Positions 1-6,864 are shown, counted from the first letter of the stretch. The stretch is DNA of 6,958 bases from an uncultured Verrucomicrobiales bacterium (GCA_937952875.1 CALFDI010000298.1:1-6958); one strand, 5' to 3'. A program made the numbers and translations. The notes: generated by a model from the letters alone, not told the origin.

Positions 1-2
1 AC

Positions 3-1082
3 ACTCTCAAGCATTTATCAAATGGCCACCCATCTCCAATGATAAAGTCTGATTACTACCTCAGTGGTAAGTATGACGGCCAAATCATGCTAGATCTCAC
101 CGACTCACTAAAATGGGGAAAAGCGCTTTTAAAAGATACATTAAAACAGAATCTACCTTTTAATGAAGACACCATAAATCTCGATGTTCTTTGGGATAAA
201 CTAGGGTTAAATGGCGTCGGAAAAATATCTCAATATATAGATATCAGCACACCAAATATCCACTTCGATTCCATCATGGAATTCCCTGAAGAAGGGCTTC
301 TCTCCTACGCTAGAGGGACTCGCAGCGTCGAAACTCCTTCTCAACTAGCATACAAAGGTAGCCTAATCGTCTCAGACGGTCACTACGACATCACTGAAGC
401 CTACGACCATTTAATAGATAGCTTGCCATCCATTAGTCCCATATTTGCCGAAACTTTCGAGAAGCGGTTTAGCTCCATAGAAAAATCACTCCAAATTAAA
501 CTTAAGGAGGATCTTATAGGCACCTTAGATGGTCACAATATTACCATTCAAGATTCAATCACCGAGTCGGCTTTTGAGGGACAGGTTTTTGTATTGGGCT
601 TGAAGGATAAGGATAAACTCTCAGCAACTCTAAATACACTGGCAGCCTCCCTACAGGTCGAAATCGAAAAAGAAAAATTTCTAGATGTAACGATCAATCA
701 CTTACCTATGCCGAACATTGCTCAAAATCCCGAGGACTCACAGCTCTCCTACTTTTTTCATGAAAACTATCTTATCATCGGGGCAAAAGGCGACGGAGGT
801 GTAAAAAAGATAGTCACACAAATCAAAAATCCTCAGAGCACCGTCTGGGAGGAGCCAAGCATCGCGAAATACATGAAAACATTCGGTTCAGATGTAGTCT
901 TATATGAGTATGGGAATATCGGATCTCTGTTAGAGACTCTATCTGATCAGCTCTCTCTACTACCTGGATCGGAAGACTTCCCTGATCTTTCTAAAGTGGA
1001 TTTCTCCTATGGTCACTCCATTCAGGCATCCTCGAGAAAAGGTAAAACACTGAGAATACGTGGCACTATTATCGCTAAGTAA
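3..1082 (+). CDS. DUF3352-like protein, 5' end outside window
   Basis: The frame is open to the left edge without a stop. The first ATG (39) sits inside what reads as continuous coding sequence, so the gene probably starts upstream and this is its C-terminal part (about 360 codons). Counting from the ATG, the layout recalls the poorly characterised DUF3352 family. There is a KEDLIGTLDG segment (156-165), then a strand and helix, VFVLGLKDKDKLSATLNTL (183-201), then YFFHENYLIIGAKGDGG (238-254), where a strand is followed by a glycine turn. Family membership is by eye only, and no catalytic motif is visible. No signal peptide can be judged because the N-terminus is missing. It ends in TAA 27 nt before the FG-GAP gene, so co-transcription is likely. 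The sequence is AT-rich compared with xerC and glcD. Function is unknown; an envelope or periplasmic role is only an inference from its exported neighbour. Confidence 0.75.
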   Translation, partial: TLKHLSNGHPSPMIKSDYYLSGKYDGQIMLDLTDSLKWGKALLKDTLKQNLPFNEDTINLDVLWDKLGLNGVGKISQYIDISTPNIHFDSIMEFPEEGLLSYARGTRSVETPSQLAYKGSLIVSDGHYDITEAYDHLIDSLPSISPIFAETFEKRFSSIEKSLQIKLKEDLIGTLDGHNITIQDSITESAFEGQVFVLGLKDKDKLSATLNTLAASLQVEIEKEKFLDVTINHLPMPNIAQNPEDSQLSYFFHENYLIIGAKGDGGVKKIVTQIKNPQSTVWEEPSIAKYMKTFGSDVVLYEYGNIGSLLETLSDQLSLLPGSEDFPDLSKVDFSYGHSIQASSRKGKTLRIRGTIIAK

Positions 1083-1109
1083 GACCATTCACTCTTCACA
1101 TTTAGTATA

Positions 1110-3353
1110 ATGTTTTCAAAGCCTCACTTTATTTCCGTATTCGCACTAACTATCGCGATCTTTCCGCTTAGCTCGAATGCTCAGACAGCTCCTGTCTTTG
1201 CTGCTCCAGATGCGATTAAGGTCGGCTGGGACGCACAAGCGCTAAGCGTGACCGATATCGATGGAGACGGGCTCAATGATATCGCCATCATCAATAACGA
1301 CAAAGCGAGAATCAACCTTCGCTACGGCATGAAGGAAGGTGAATCCTCTGTTGAAGAACGTTCACTTCAGCAGGACAAATGGGACCCAATCCTAGAAAAT
1401 AGCCAACACATTAAAAGCTGGGTCACAACTGGCCTAAGAGCCTATGACCTGTGCTTTTTCGATGTAAATGGAGATGGTAAGCTCGATCTTGCCTATACAA
1501 CGGAGAGAGATGAACTGGTTGTCAGACTACAAAAAGACAATAGAGAATGGGCACCTCCAAAAACATTTCAGACCAAATCGACGCAGAACAATTGGGCGAC
1601 TCTAGCCACTGCCGATATCAACGGAGATAAAGCGACTGATCTAGTCCTCCTCACAGAAGAACACATTGCGCTTTTTTATAATAAAAACGGTGAATTACAG
1701 ACGCCTAGCTACCTCTCCTGCCCAGAAGAAGCCTTTCACCTACAGCTCACAGACTGCAACTCAGACGGCGCAATAGACATCTGTTATCAAGCTGATTATG
1801 ACGGCAAAAGCAGAGCTATTGTTAGATTACAAAAGAATGGGGACTTCCCAGTGCAACAACTCCTACGCATCGACTCTCCTCAGTCGATAGTAACATATGG
1901 TGAGAACTCAATTACATCTCTCTCGTCTATTACTCAAGCCATCGAAACCCACCAAGTCGGGTCAGAAAAAAACACACTCGATAAAACCACTGTATCCCTC
2001 CTCACGCATAATTTAGGAGACAACAAAGCGAGCGCACTGACTATCGCACATGGTGACTATGATAAAGACGGTGATATTGACCTCATTATCGCTAACGAGA
2101 AGGAAGCCAATCTAAAGCTCCTCACCTACGATGAATCTGGTAGCTTTTCATCACCGACCAACTCATCTACAGTGAGTGGCATCACATTCATTGAAATGGC
2201 CGATCTTATTCCCGGAGGAAATCTCGAATGCCTCATTTTCAGTGAAGAAGAAAACATCATCGGCATAAGCACATTGAAAACAGACGGATCGTGCCCATTC
2301 CCTACAGAGATCCCTTTTAAAGGTGAACCTAGTGCGATTTCTTTGCTACCAGCCACGTCGAACATACCCGCCCGCATCATTGTTTTGAGCCATGACTCAT
2401 ATAGTATTATCACTTACATAGAAGATACTTGGAGCACTCATACTGTAGAATTGGACGAAATAGGGCAAGATGTAGAATGGATCAACTGCGCTGATATAAA
2501 CCGTGACGGTCGTGCTGATATTCTCATCCTTCCTGATGATCAGCCTCTTAAAATACTCCTTCAAACTGAGCAAAACACCTTTGAGCTAGTGGATAAGCAG
2601 ACTGGATTTTCTGAAAAACTTACGAATGATCTCAAACCAACAGATCTTTATAGTTCTCAGACGAGTGACGATCTCATCATTTGCCACGACAGCTTCGCCC
2701 GCACCATAACTCTAGGAGACAATTCCAAGCTCAGCGTAGTTCATCAGATCAACCTTCAAAAAAAGGATATCAAACTCACCTTCGCGCGCGCAGCTAATAT
2801 CTTAGGAGATGAAAATCTAGAATACATCTTCTACGACAAAAAAAGTAAATCACTCGAAATATCAGACCTCAATGGGGAGATCCTCGCAACTATCCCTATT
2901 CCTCTTAATGATTTTTCTGGGCTCATCATTACACCTCTTAATCAATCAGGCTCACAAGATATTTTATGCTACGGAGGGAAAGAGCTCATTCATATCCCTG
3001 TGAACCAGAAGCTCTTAAAGATTCAGCCCATCAGCTCCTATCACAGTAGCGTTAAGAACATGGTGTATGAGGACTTAAGATCAGGAGATCTCAATGGTGA
3101 CGGAAAACAAGATATCATCGTCGTCGACTCGCGTGATTCTCACATCCTCGAAGTGCTCTTGAAGACCGATTCAGGCTGGAACAGCCAACAGCACTTCATC
3201 ATATACGATGCTGACCGCCACTACCGAGGAAAACGCGGTAGTGACTTTTCTCCCTCTGACTTCTCAATCGTTGATGTGAATTCAGACGGCATGAATGACC
3301 TGATCATGCACATCCATGATCGATTACTCATTTATCTTCAGATTAAACCCTAA
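1110..3353 (+). CDS. Secreted FG-GAP/VCBS-repeat beta-propeller protein
   Basis: This is a 747-residue exported protein. Residues 1-24 form a signal peptide: a lysine at 4, a hydrophobic core at 7-20, and likely cleavage after S-N-A24. Eight calcium-loop motifs of the D-x-[DN]-x-D-G type followed by D and a hydrophobic strand start at residues 49, 118, 169, 215, 316, 462, 660 and 722. Between them are degenerate units, such as PGGNLECLIFSE (368-379) and GDENLEYIFYD (566-576), which keep the spacing but lose the metal ligands. These are typical of FG-GAP/VCBS (integrin-alpha-like) propellers, which mostly act in surface binding or adhesion. No enzyme domain, PEP-CTERM tail or other sorting signal is present, so it is probably released or periplasmic. 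The ATG has no Shine-Dalgarno upstream, but the signal peptide begins right at it. The start lies 27 nt after the preceding stop, suggesting an operon. Its ligand is unknown. Confidence 0.9.
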   Translation: MFSKPHFISVFALTIAIFPLSSNAQTAPVFAAPDAIKVGWDAQALSVTDIDGDGLNDIAIINNDKARINLRYGMKEGESSVEERSLQQDKWDPILENSQHIKSWVTTGLRAYDLCFFDVNGDGKLDLAYTTERDELVVRLQKDNREWAPPKTFQTKSTQNNWATLATADINGDKATDLVLLTEEHIALFYNKNGELQTPSYLSCPEEAFHLQLTDCNSDGAIDICYQADYDGKSRAIVRLQKNGDFPVQQLLRIDSPQSIVTYGENSITSLSSITQAIETHQVGSEKNTLDKTTVSLLTHNLGDNKASALTIAHGDYDKDGDIDLIIANEKEANLKLLTYDESGSFSSPTNSSTVSGITFIEMADLIPGGNLECLIFSEEENIIGISTLKTDGSCPFPTEIPFKGEPSAISLLPATSNIPARIIVLSHDSYSIITYIEDTWSTHTVELDEIGQDVEWINCADINRDGRADILILPDDQPLKILLQTEQNTFELVDKQTGFSEKLTNDLKPTDLYSSQTSDDLIICHDSFARTITLGDNSKLSVVHQINLQKKDIKLTFARAANILGDENLEYIFYDKKSKSLEISDLNGEILATIPIPLNDFSGLIITPLNQSGSQDILCYGGKELIHIPVNQKLLKIQPISSYHSSVKNMVYEDLRSGDLNGDGKQDIIVVDSRDSHILEVLLKTDSGWNSQQHFIIYDADRHYRGKRGSDFSPSDFSIVDVNSDGMNDLIMHIHDRLLIYLQIKP
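3219..3243 (+). other. Intragenic 8-bp inverted repeat near the FG-GAP gene end
   Basis: CACTACCG (3219-3226) and CGGTAGTG (3236-3243) are perfect reverse complements separated by 9 nt, and ACTTTTCT follows directly. The shape is terminator-like, but the T run is only four bases and the element lies about 110 nt before the stop codon. It may be no more than coding sequence (residues DRHYRGKRGSD). The structure is certain; any function is not. Confidence 0.35.
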
Positions 3354-3560
3354 GGCCATTCACAATCGGTGCTACTAGTTAGCAGCTTCCTCAAAAACTC
3401 GAGATTACGCCACACCGAACAATCTATTCCTCTCTCAAGCCAACCTTACGTTTTTAAATAAAATTCTCCCCTTATCTCAAGAAATAGTTAAGATCTTCTT
3501 ATAAAAGCGGATTCAACACAGATACTAGCGACTCCTTTAGAGTGCGACTTCTATACATTC

Positions 3561-4433
3561 ATGGAAGTCGAGAAATCGACGTCTGTGCGCACGTTGAGAA
3601 ATTACGAGCATGCATTGCGCACAGTTCGTATCACTCTTGGATACGACTCCGAGGACTGGGATGGCTGGAAAGATCTCACTGCTGATCATTTCCGTAACTA
3701 TCTCTTTACGCTGATGAAGCAGGAGAAAGCCCGCTCAACGATACGGCTCCACTTTTCTGCCCTCCGCTCCTTTTACAAATACCTCACTCTGCGCCGTGGA
3801 CTGGGAAAAAGCCCACTCGCAGATATACAACTTCCGAAGGCTGAGCGAAAGCTGCCCGTTGTCCTCACGCTCCCACAAATCGAAGAGCTACTAGACCTCC
3901 CTCTCAAGATGCCTCTAGAGAAGCAAGCGCCTGACTGGCTCCCTCTTCGCGATGCTGCAGTGCTCGAGCTATTTTACTCGACCGGTTTACGTCTATCGGA
4001 GCTCGCAGCTCTGGATGTCGAGATGATCGATACTCTTTCGGAGACCGCTCGTATCATCGGTAAGGGAAATAAAGAGCGTCAGGTGCCAATCGGCTCTCAT
4101 GCCCTCAAGGCTCTCCAGCACTATCAGTCGAAAGCTGGCATACGCAGCGGAGCCCTCTTCATTTCGAAGCTGAAGACGCGCAAACGTCTCTCTTCACGTT
4201 CGATTTCGAATATTTTGGACAAATATCTTGCCGCATCGAGCATCCCCTTCCGCATCACTCCGCACAAATTGCGCCATAGCTTCGCTACACATCTGTTAGA
4301 CCATGGAGCGGATCTCCGCAGCGTGCAGGCCCTTCTGGGACATAGCTCACTCAGCACGACTCAGATCTACACACACGTCACGAAGGAGCGACTCCGCTCG
4401 AGCTATGATGCAGCTCATCCACGCGCGAAATAG
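3561..4433 (+). CDS. xerC: Tyrosine recombinase XerC
   Basis: This is a site-specific recombinase that, with XerD and FtsK, resolves chromosome dimers at dif in the cytoplasm. The N-terminal SAM-like core-binding domain covers about residues 1-90 (VEKSTSVRTLRNYEHALR, then TIRLHFSALRSFYKYL). The catalytic domain covers about 100-290. All active-site residues are present: R144 (TGLRLSE), K168 (GKGNKER), H235 and R238 (PHKLRHSFATHLL), H261 (LLGHSSLSTTQ) and the nucleophile Y270 (IYTHV). Their spacing matches Escherichia coli XerD (R148, K172, H244, R247, H270, Y279). The tail SYDAAHPRAK resembles E. coli XerC, which favours XerC over XerD or a phage integrase. There is a short extra segment at about 112-128 before the catalytic arginine region. 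The ATG has no Shine-Dalgarno and removes about 14 residues relative to E. coli XerC. The in-frame upstream codons look homologous but contain no ATG, GTG or TTG, so the start is uncertain. glcD follows after 38 nt. Confidence 0.93.
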   Translation: MEVEKSTSVRTLRNYEHALRTVRITLGYDSEDWDGWKDLTADHFRNYLFTLMKQEKARSTIRLHFSALRSFYKYLTLRRGLGKSPLADIQLPKAERKLPVVLTLPQIEELLDLPLKMPLEKQAPDWLPLRDAAVLELFYSTGLRLSELAALDVEMIDTLSETARIIGKGNKERQVPIGSHALKALQHYQSKAGIRSGALFISKLKTRKRLSSRSISNILDKYLAASSIPFRITPHKLRHSFATHLLDHGADLRSVQALLGHSSLSTTQIYTHVTKERLRSSYDAAHPRAK

Positions 4434-4465
4434 TGAGTTGACTTAACTGGCTAGCGCTTGCACTC

Positions 4466-4470
4466 AGAGG
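4466..4470 (+). promoter_or_regulatory. Shine-Dalgarno-like AGAGG at the glcD start
   Basis: AGAGG ends only one base before the GTG start of the dehydrogenase, closer than usual. The next in-frame stop upstream is TGA at 4439-4441, and no other ATG, GTG or TTG lies in frame between it and 4472. GTG is therefore kept as the start despite the tight spacing. Confidence 0.35.
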
Positions 4471-4471
4471 T

Positions 4472-5836
4472 GTGATCGATGCTCTCACCACACTCTTAGG
4501 CCCAGATAAAGTTTCAGCTTCACCTGATAATCTTAAAACGCACTCTATCGACAAGTGGAACCATGCACACCCCCCAGACGTCGTCGTTTTTGCAGAATCT
4601 ACTGAGGACGTAGTAGCCGTCATGAAATACGCCTATATGCATAACATCCCTGTGACGACTCGTGGGGCTGGAGTGGGCTACGTCGGCGGTTGCGTGCCTG
4701 AGAAAGGCGGCATCGCACTCTCTGTGGCGCGGATGGCAGACATTCTCGAGCTGAATCCCGCAGATGGCATCGTCCGCGTGCAGCCCGGAGTCATCACTGG
4801 TGATATTCAGGCAGCAGCAGCTGAGATCGGCTGGTATTACCCCCCAGATCCAGCATCTCTAAAAGAATGCTCTATCGGTGGAAACATCGCAACGAATGCA
4901 GGAGGACCACGCTGCCTGAAGTATGGCGTGACTAAGCAATACGTGCTTGGCCTCACCGTCGTCTTATCTGATGGCACCGTCGTGAAGACAGGTGGACGCT
5001 GCCATAAGAATAAGACAGGCTTCGATCTGTCTCTACTCATGGTCGGCTCAGAAGGTATGCTCGGCGTCGTGACAGAGGCCACTCTCCGCATCATTCCACA
5101 TCCACAGACCCGGTCCATGCTCACCGCGACTTTCACAGACTTCGCAGCAGCAGCTGGAGCCGTTCAGGCGGTTCTCAATGCCGGACATCTGCCCTCCGCC
5201 CTAGAGATCACAGACAGCTTCACCTTAGCTGCGGCACGCGATTATTTAGGAAAAGAAAGCCTCCCACCAGGCGATGCACATCTCATCGTAGAGATCGATG
5301 GACGCGCAACAGCTGTATCAACTGAGCTGCCGGAAATCAAAACCGTGCTAGAAGAAGCGGGAGCATTAGATACAGAAACACATCCGGATGCCGAATCCTG
5401 TGAACGTATCTGGCAGCTCCGCCGCGACTTTTCCTACTCACTGCGAGCCACCGGACTTCATAAGCTCAATGAAGACGTCGTCGTTCCACGCTCTAAACTG
5501 GTTGAACTAGCAACCTTTGCAGCAGACCTCCAAAAGGAAACAGGTATCCCCATCGCCAGCTTCGGACATGCAGGAGATGGCAACATTCACGTAAACCTTA
5601 TGGTCGCTAACTACGATGATCCCGTCATTGCAGCACCCGCAAATGCAGCCTTAGACAAACTCTTCACCTGGGTGATCGAGAATGACGGGCAGATCACTGG
5701 AGAACATGGAGTCGGCCTAGCTAAGAAACCGTGGATTAAGCAAGCCCTCGGCGACGAGTCCATTGCCCTGCACCAGCGGATCAAAAAAGCTCTCGACCCA
5801 ACCGACATTCTTAACCCCGGAAAATTCTTAGACTAA
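4472..5836 (+). CDS. glcD: GlcD-type FAD-dependent 2-hydroxyacid dehydrogenase
   Basis: This is a 454-residue flavoenzyme of the GlcD / D-lactate dehydrogenase / D-2-hydroxyglutarate dehydrogenase family, which oxidises a D-2-hydroxyacid to the 2-oxoacid. The FAD-binding (PCMH-type) domain spans about residues 33-212. It has PVTTRGAGVGYVGGC (60-74), PPDPASLKECSIGGNIATNAGG (124-145) and the MVGSEGMLGVVTEATL stretch (190-205). The C-terminal FAD-oxidase domain spans about 215-453 and has GHAGDGNIHVN (365-375), GEHGVG (410-415) and the terminal NPGKFL. H366, H373 and E411 match the His-His-Glu metal site known in D-2-hydroxyglutarate dehydrogenase. The length is typical of a free-standing GlcD. 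No GlcE or GlcF partner is seen in the window, so the substrate (glycolate, D-lactate or another) cannot be assigned. The start is GTG; MIDALTTLLGPDKV aligns with usual family N-termini. It lies 38 nt behind xerC and may share its transcript. Confidence 0.9.
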   Translation: MIDALTTLLGPDKVSASPDNLKTHSIDKWNHAHPPDVVVFAESTEDVVAVMKYAYMHNIPVTTRGAGVGYVGGCVPEKGGIALSVARMADILELNPADGIVRVQPGVITGDIQAAAAEIGWYYPPDPASLKECSIGGNIATNAGGPRCLKYGVTKQYVLGLTVVLSDGTVVKTGGRCHKNKTGFDLSLLMVGSEGMLGVVTEATLRIIPHPQTRSMLTATFTDFAAAAGAVQAVLNAGHLPSALEITDSFTLAAARDYLGKESLPPGDAHLIVEIDGRATAVSTELPEIKTVLEEAGALDTETHPDAESCERIWQLRRDFSYSLRATGLHKLNEDVVVPRSKLVELATFAADLQKETGIPIASFGHAGDGNIHVNLMVANYDDPVIAAPANAALDKLFTWVIENDGQITGEHGVGLAKKPWIKQALGDESIALHQRIKKALDPTDILNPGKFLD

Positions 5837-6321
5837 CAGACCACTTATTGACCTTATTATCGTCCTACTATCGGCGCCGGAGCAGAAGCCCAAATAAACC
5901 GAGAGACATAAGACATGTCAAACTAGGCTCTGGGACCGCGAGAACATCGGGTAATGATTCGCCAATACGAATTTCATCGTAATGCGTGTTTACCTGGCGC
6001 GTGAGACTCAAAGTATCGAGCAAGCTTTCATCAGCATCCACTTCGATGCTTGTAATTGGGACAAGTGAGCCACCCACGATGCTTCCTGCGTTCAGGGCAT
6101 AAGAGAAAAGATTAAATACATCAGCTCCAGCTGTTCCCGAATTATAATCGATCTGGCCGACCAACAGATTCGTCTCCGATCCATTCACCGCAACCGTCAA
6201 TGCGGCACTGCCCGTAATAATCCCGGACCCATCCCATCCATACGCCGTCCAGTTATTTCCATTCGTCGTAGGAGCGACTCCGAAACCAGTTAAACCAATG
6301 TTCTCTAGAATTCTAGGATTT

Positions 6322-6344
6322 GTGACTGGCTGGCTACCAATCAC
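6322..6344 (-). other. 8-bp stem-loop just downstream of the G6 run
   Basis: On the minus strand GTGATTGG (6344-6337) can pair with CCAGTCAC (6329-6322) across a 7-nt loop; seven pairs are Watson-Crick and one is a U-G wobble. It begins 2 nt after the GGGGGGA heptamer in the split PEP-CTERM gene. The pairing is seen directly; a recoding or pausing role is inference. Confidence 0.4.
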
Positions 6345-6346
6345 GA

Positions 6347-6353
6347 TCCCCCC
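6347..6353 (-). other. G GGG GGA slippery-type heptamer in the shifted frame
   Basis: Read from the 6814 start, the codons here are AAG GGG GGA TCG TGA. The heptamer formed by the last G of AAG plus GGG GGA fits X XXY YYZ in the correct phase. A -1 shift would read GGG GGG ATC and re-enter the native PEP-CTERM frame before the stop. Whether it is used is unknown. Confidence 0.35.
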
Positions 6354-6356
6354 TTC

Positions 6357-6437
6357 AGCTGCACTGAAGTTATTCTGTAATTTATTAGCGGTGAAGCTGC
6401 ACTGAAGTTATTCTGTAATTTATTAGCGGTGAAGCTG
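6357..6437. repeat. Perfect 38-bp tandem duplication (two copies)
   Basis: Positions 6361-6398 and 6399-6436 are identical over all 38 bases. The flanking AGCT at 6357-6360 extends the repeat, and AGCTG occurs at 6357-6361, 6395-6399 and 6433-6437. Since 38 is not a multiple of three, the extra copy shifts the reading frame of the PEP-CTERM gene. On the minus strand the first copy encodes SFTANKLQNNFSA; the second encodes ASPLINYRITSVQ in another frame. Identical copies suggest a very recent event, phase variation or an assembly artefact. Confidence 0.97.
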
Positions 6438-6823
6438 AACCAAAGCTCTCCAGTGCTAGCCAAGCTAGATGTAATGGGCCGTGAGAAAACATCATTATTC
6501 AGATTAGTATCCGAACGCACGCTATTTCCCGAAGTAGGGAGATCACCAAATCCCAAACTCCCCGATTGAAGAAACAAATCACTATTTGCTCCCGGTCCTG
6601 AAGAATCTGTCCACATTCCTGAAAGCCCTAGACTCGCAACATCTCCTCCCACCCCGTCTGCCTGACCTTGGAGAAGATCTGAGCCGGCACGATTCGCCCC
6701 AGCCACACCATAATTAAAACCCTCATAAACGATGAGAGCTCCGTATGAGTGAGTCGCGAAGAAAGCAAAACACGAACACACTAGAGCCAATTCACGAGAC
6801 CTCAGAAGATTCATGAAAAAATC

Positions 6824-6840
6824 TTATGATAGATGCATAA
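6824..6840. promoter_or_regulatory. Inverted repeat TTATG-N7-CATAA between divergent genes
   Basis: A 5-bp perfect inverted repeat lies in the 50-nt divergent spacer and overlaps the possible -10 of the minus-strand gene and a TATGAT (6825-6830) on the plus strand. It could be an operator for either gene. The arms are short enough to arise by chance. Confidence 0.2.
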
Positions 6841-6854
6841 CAGCAGAAAGACAA
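6826..6854 (-). promoter_or_regulatory. Possible sigma70-type promoter of the PEP-CTERM gene
   Basis: On the minus strand TTGTCT (6854-6849) and TATCAT (6831-6826) are 17 bp apart, a fair match to the -35 and -10 consensus. Transcription would start only a few bases before the ATG at 6814. That agrees with the lack of a Shine-Dalgarno there but implies a nearly leaderless mRNA. Verrucomicrobial promoters are little characterised, so this is tentative. Confidence 0.25.
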
Positions 6855-6864
6855 AACTCCCACA

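Larger units (their letters stand above)
5868..6814 (-). pseudogene. PEP-CTERM secreted protein, frame split by a 38-bp duplication
   Basis: Two minus-strand frames together form one gene. The 5' part (6814-6341) encodes a signal peptide (residues 1-26, cleavage near S-Y-G-A), a mature start LIVYEGFNYG, and a glycine- and serine-rich beta domain up to LWFSFTANKLQNNFSA. It then reads 18 out-of-frame residues and stops at TGA (6343-6341). The 3' part (to TAG at 5870-5868) carries the rest of the domain and the sorting tail: VPEPS, the hydrophobic run LTCLMSLGLFGLLL, then RRR. Removing one 38-bp repeat joins them seamlessly (NNFSA-AEGGIVIGSQ) into 302 residues, a normal size for verrucomicrobial YEGF PEP-CTERM proteins. 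Such proteins are exported and their tail is processed by an exosortase; none is in view. As written, the 5' product lacks the sorting tail and the 3' frame lacks a signal peptide. It converges on glcD with 31 nt between the stops. A recoded, phase-variable or misassembled gene is possible. Confidence 0.85.

Noticed and set aside
2126..2413. 95-codon minus-strand ORF within the FG-GAP gene
   Set aside because: It lies entirely antisense to a well-supported repeat protein, and its translation shows no recognisable domain.
3370..3384. TGCTA-N5-TAGCA hairpin after the FG-GAP gene as a terminator
   Set aside because: The stem is only five pairs and AT-rich, and no T run follows.
3500..3505. TATAAA as the -10 box of an xerC promoter
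   Set aside because: No acceptable -35 hexamer lies 16-18 bp upstream, and the region is AT-rich enough for a chance match.
3561..4433. Integrase of a prophage or integron
   Set aside because: The length, the SYDAAHPRAK tail and the spacing of the catalytic residues match XerC, and there are no phage genes, cassettes or att-like repeats nearby.
4124..4623. Two minus-strand ORFs (4124-4357 and 4378-4623) over xerC and the glcD start
   Set aside because: Both are antisense shadows; the opposite strand carries the XerC catalytic residues and the start of the FAD domain.
4837..5808. Minus-strand ORFs 4837-5136 and 5611-5808 inside glcD
   Set aside because: They mirror conserved FAD-domain and FAD-oxidase motifs on the plus strand and show no domain of their own.
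6305..6316. CTAGAATTCTAG palindrome as a regulatory site
   Set aside because: It lies within coding sequence (native residues PRILEN), and an AT-rich 12-bp palindrome without other support is not convincing.
6824..6840. dif site near the XerC gene
   Set aside because: dif has CATAA-type and TTATG-type arms facing a 6-bp centre; here the order is reversed (TTATG then CATAA) and the outer arm bases are missing.
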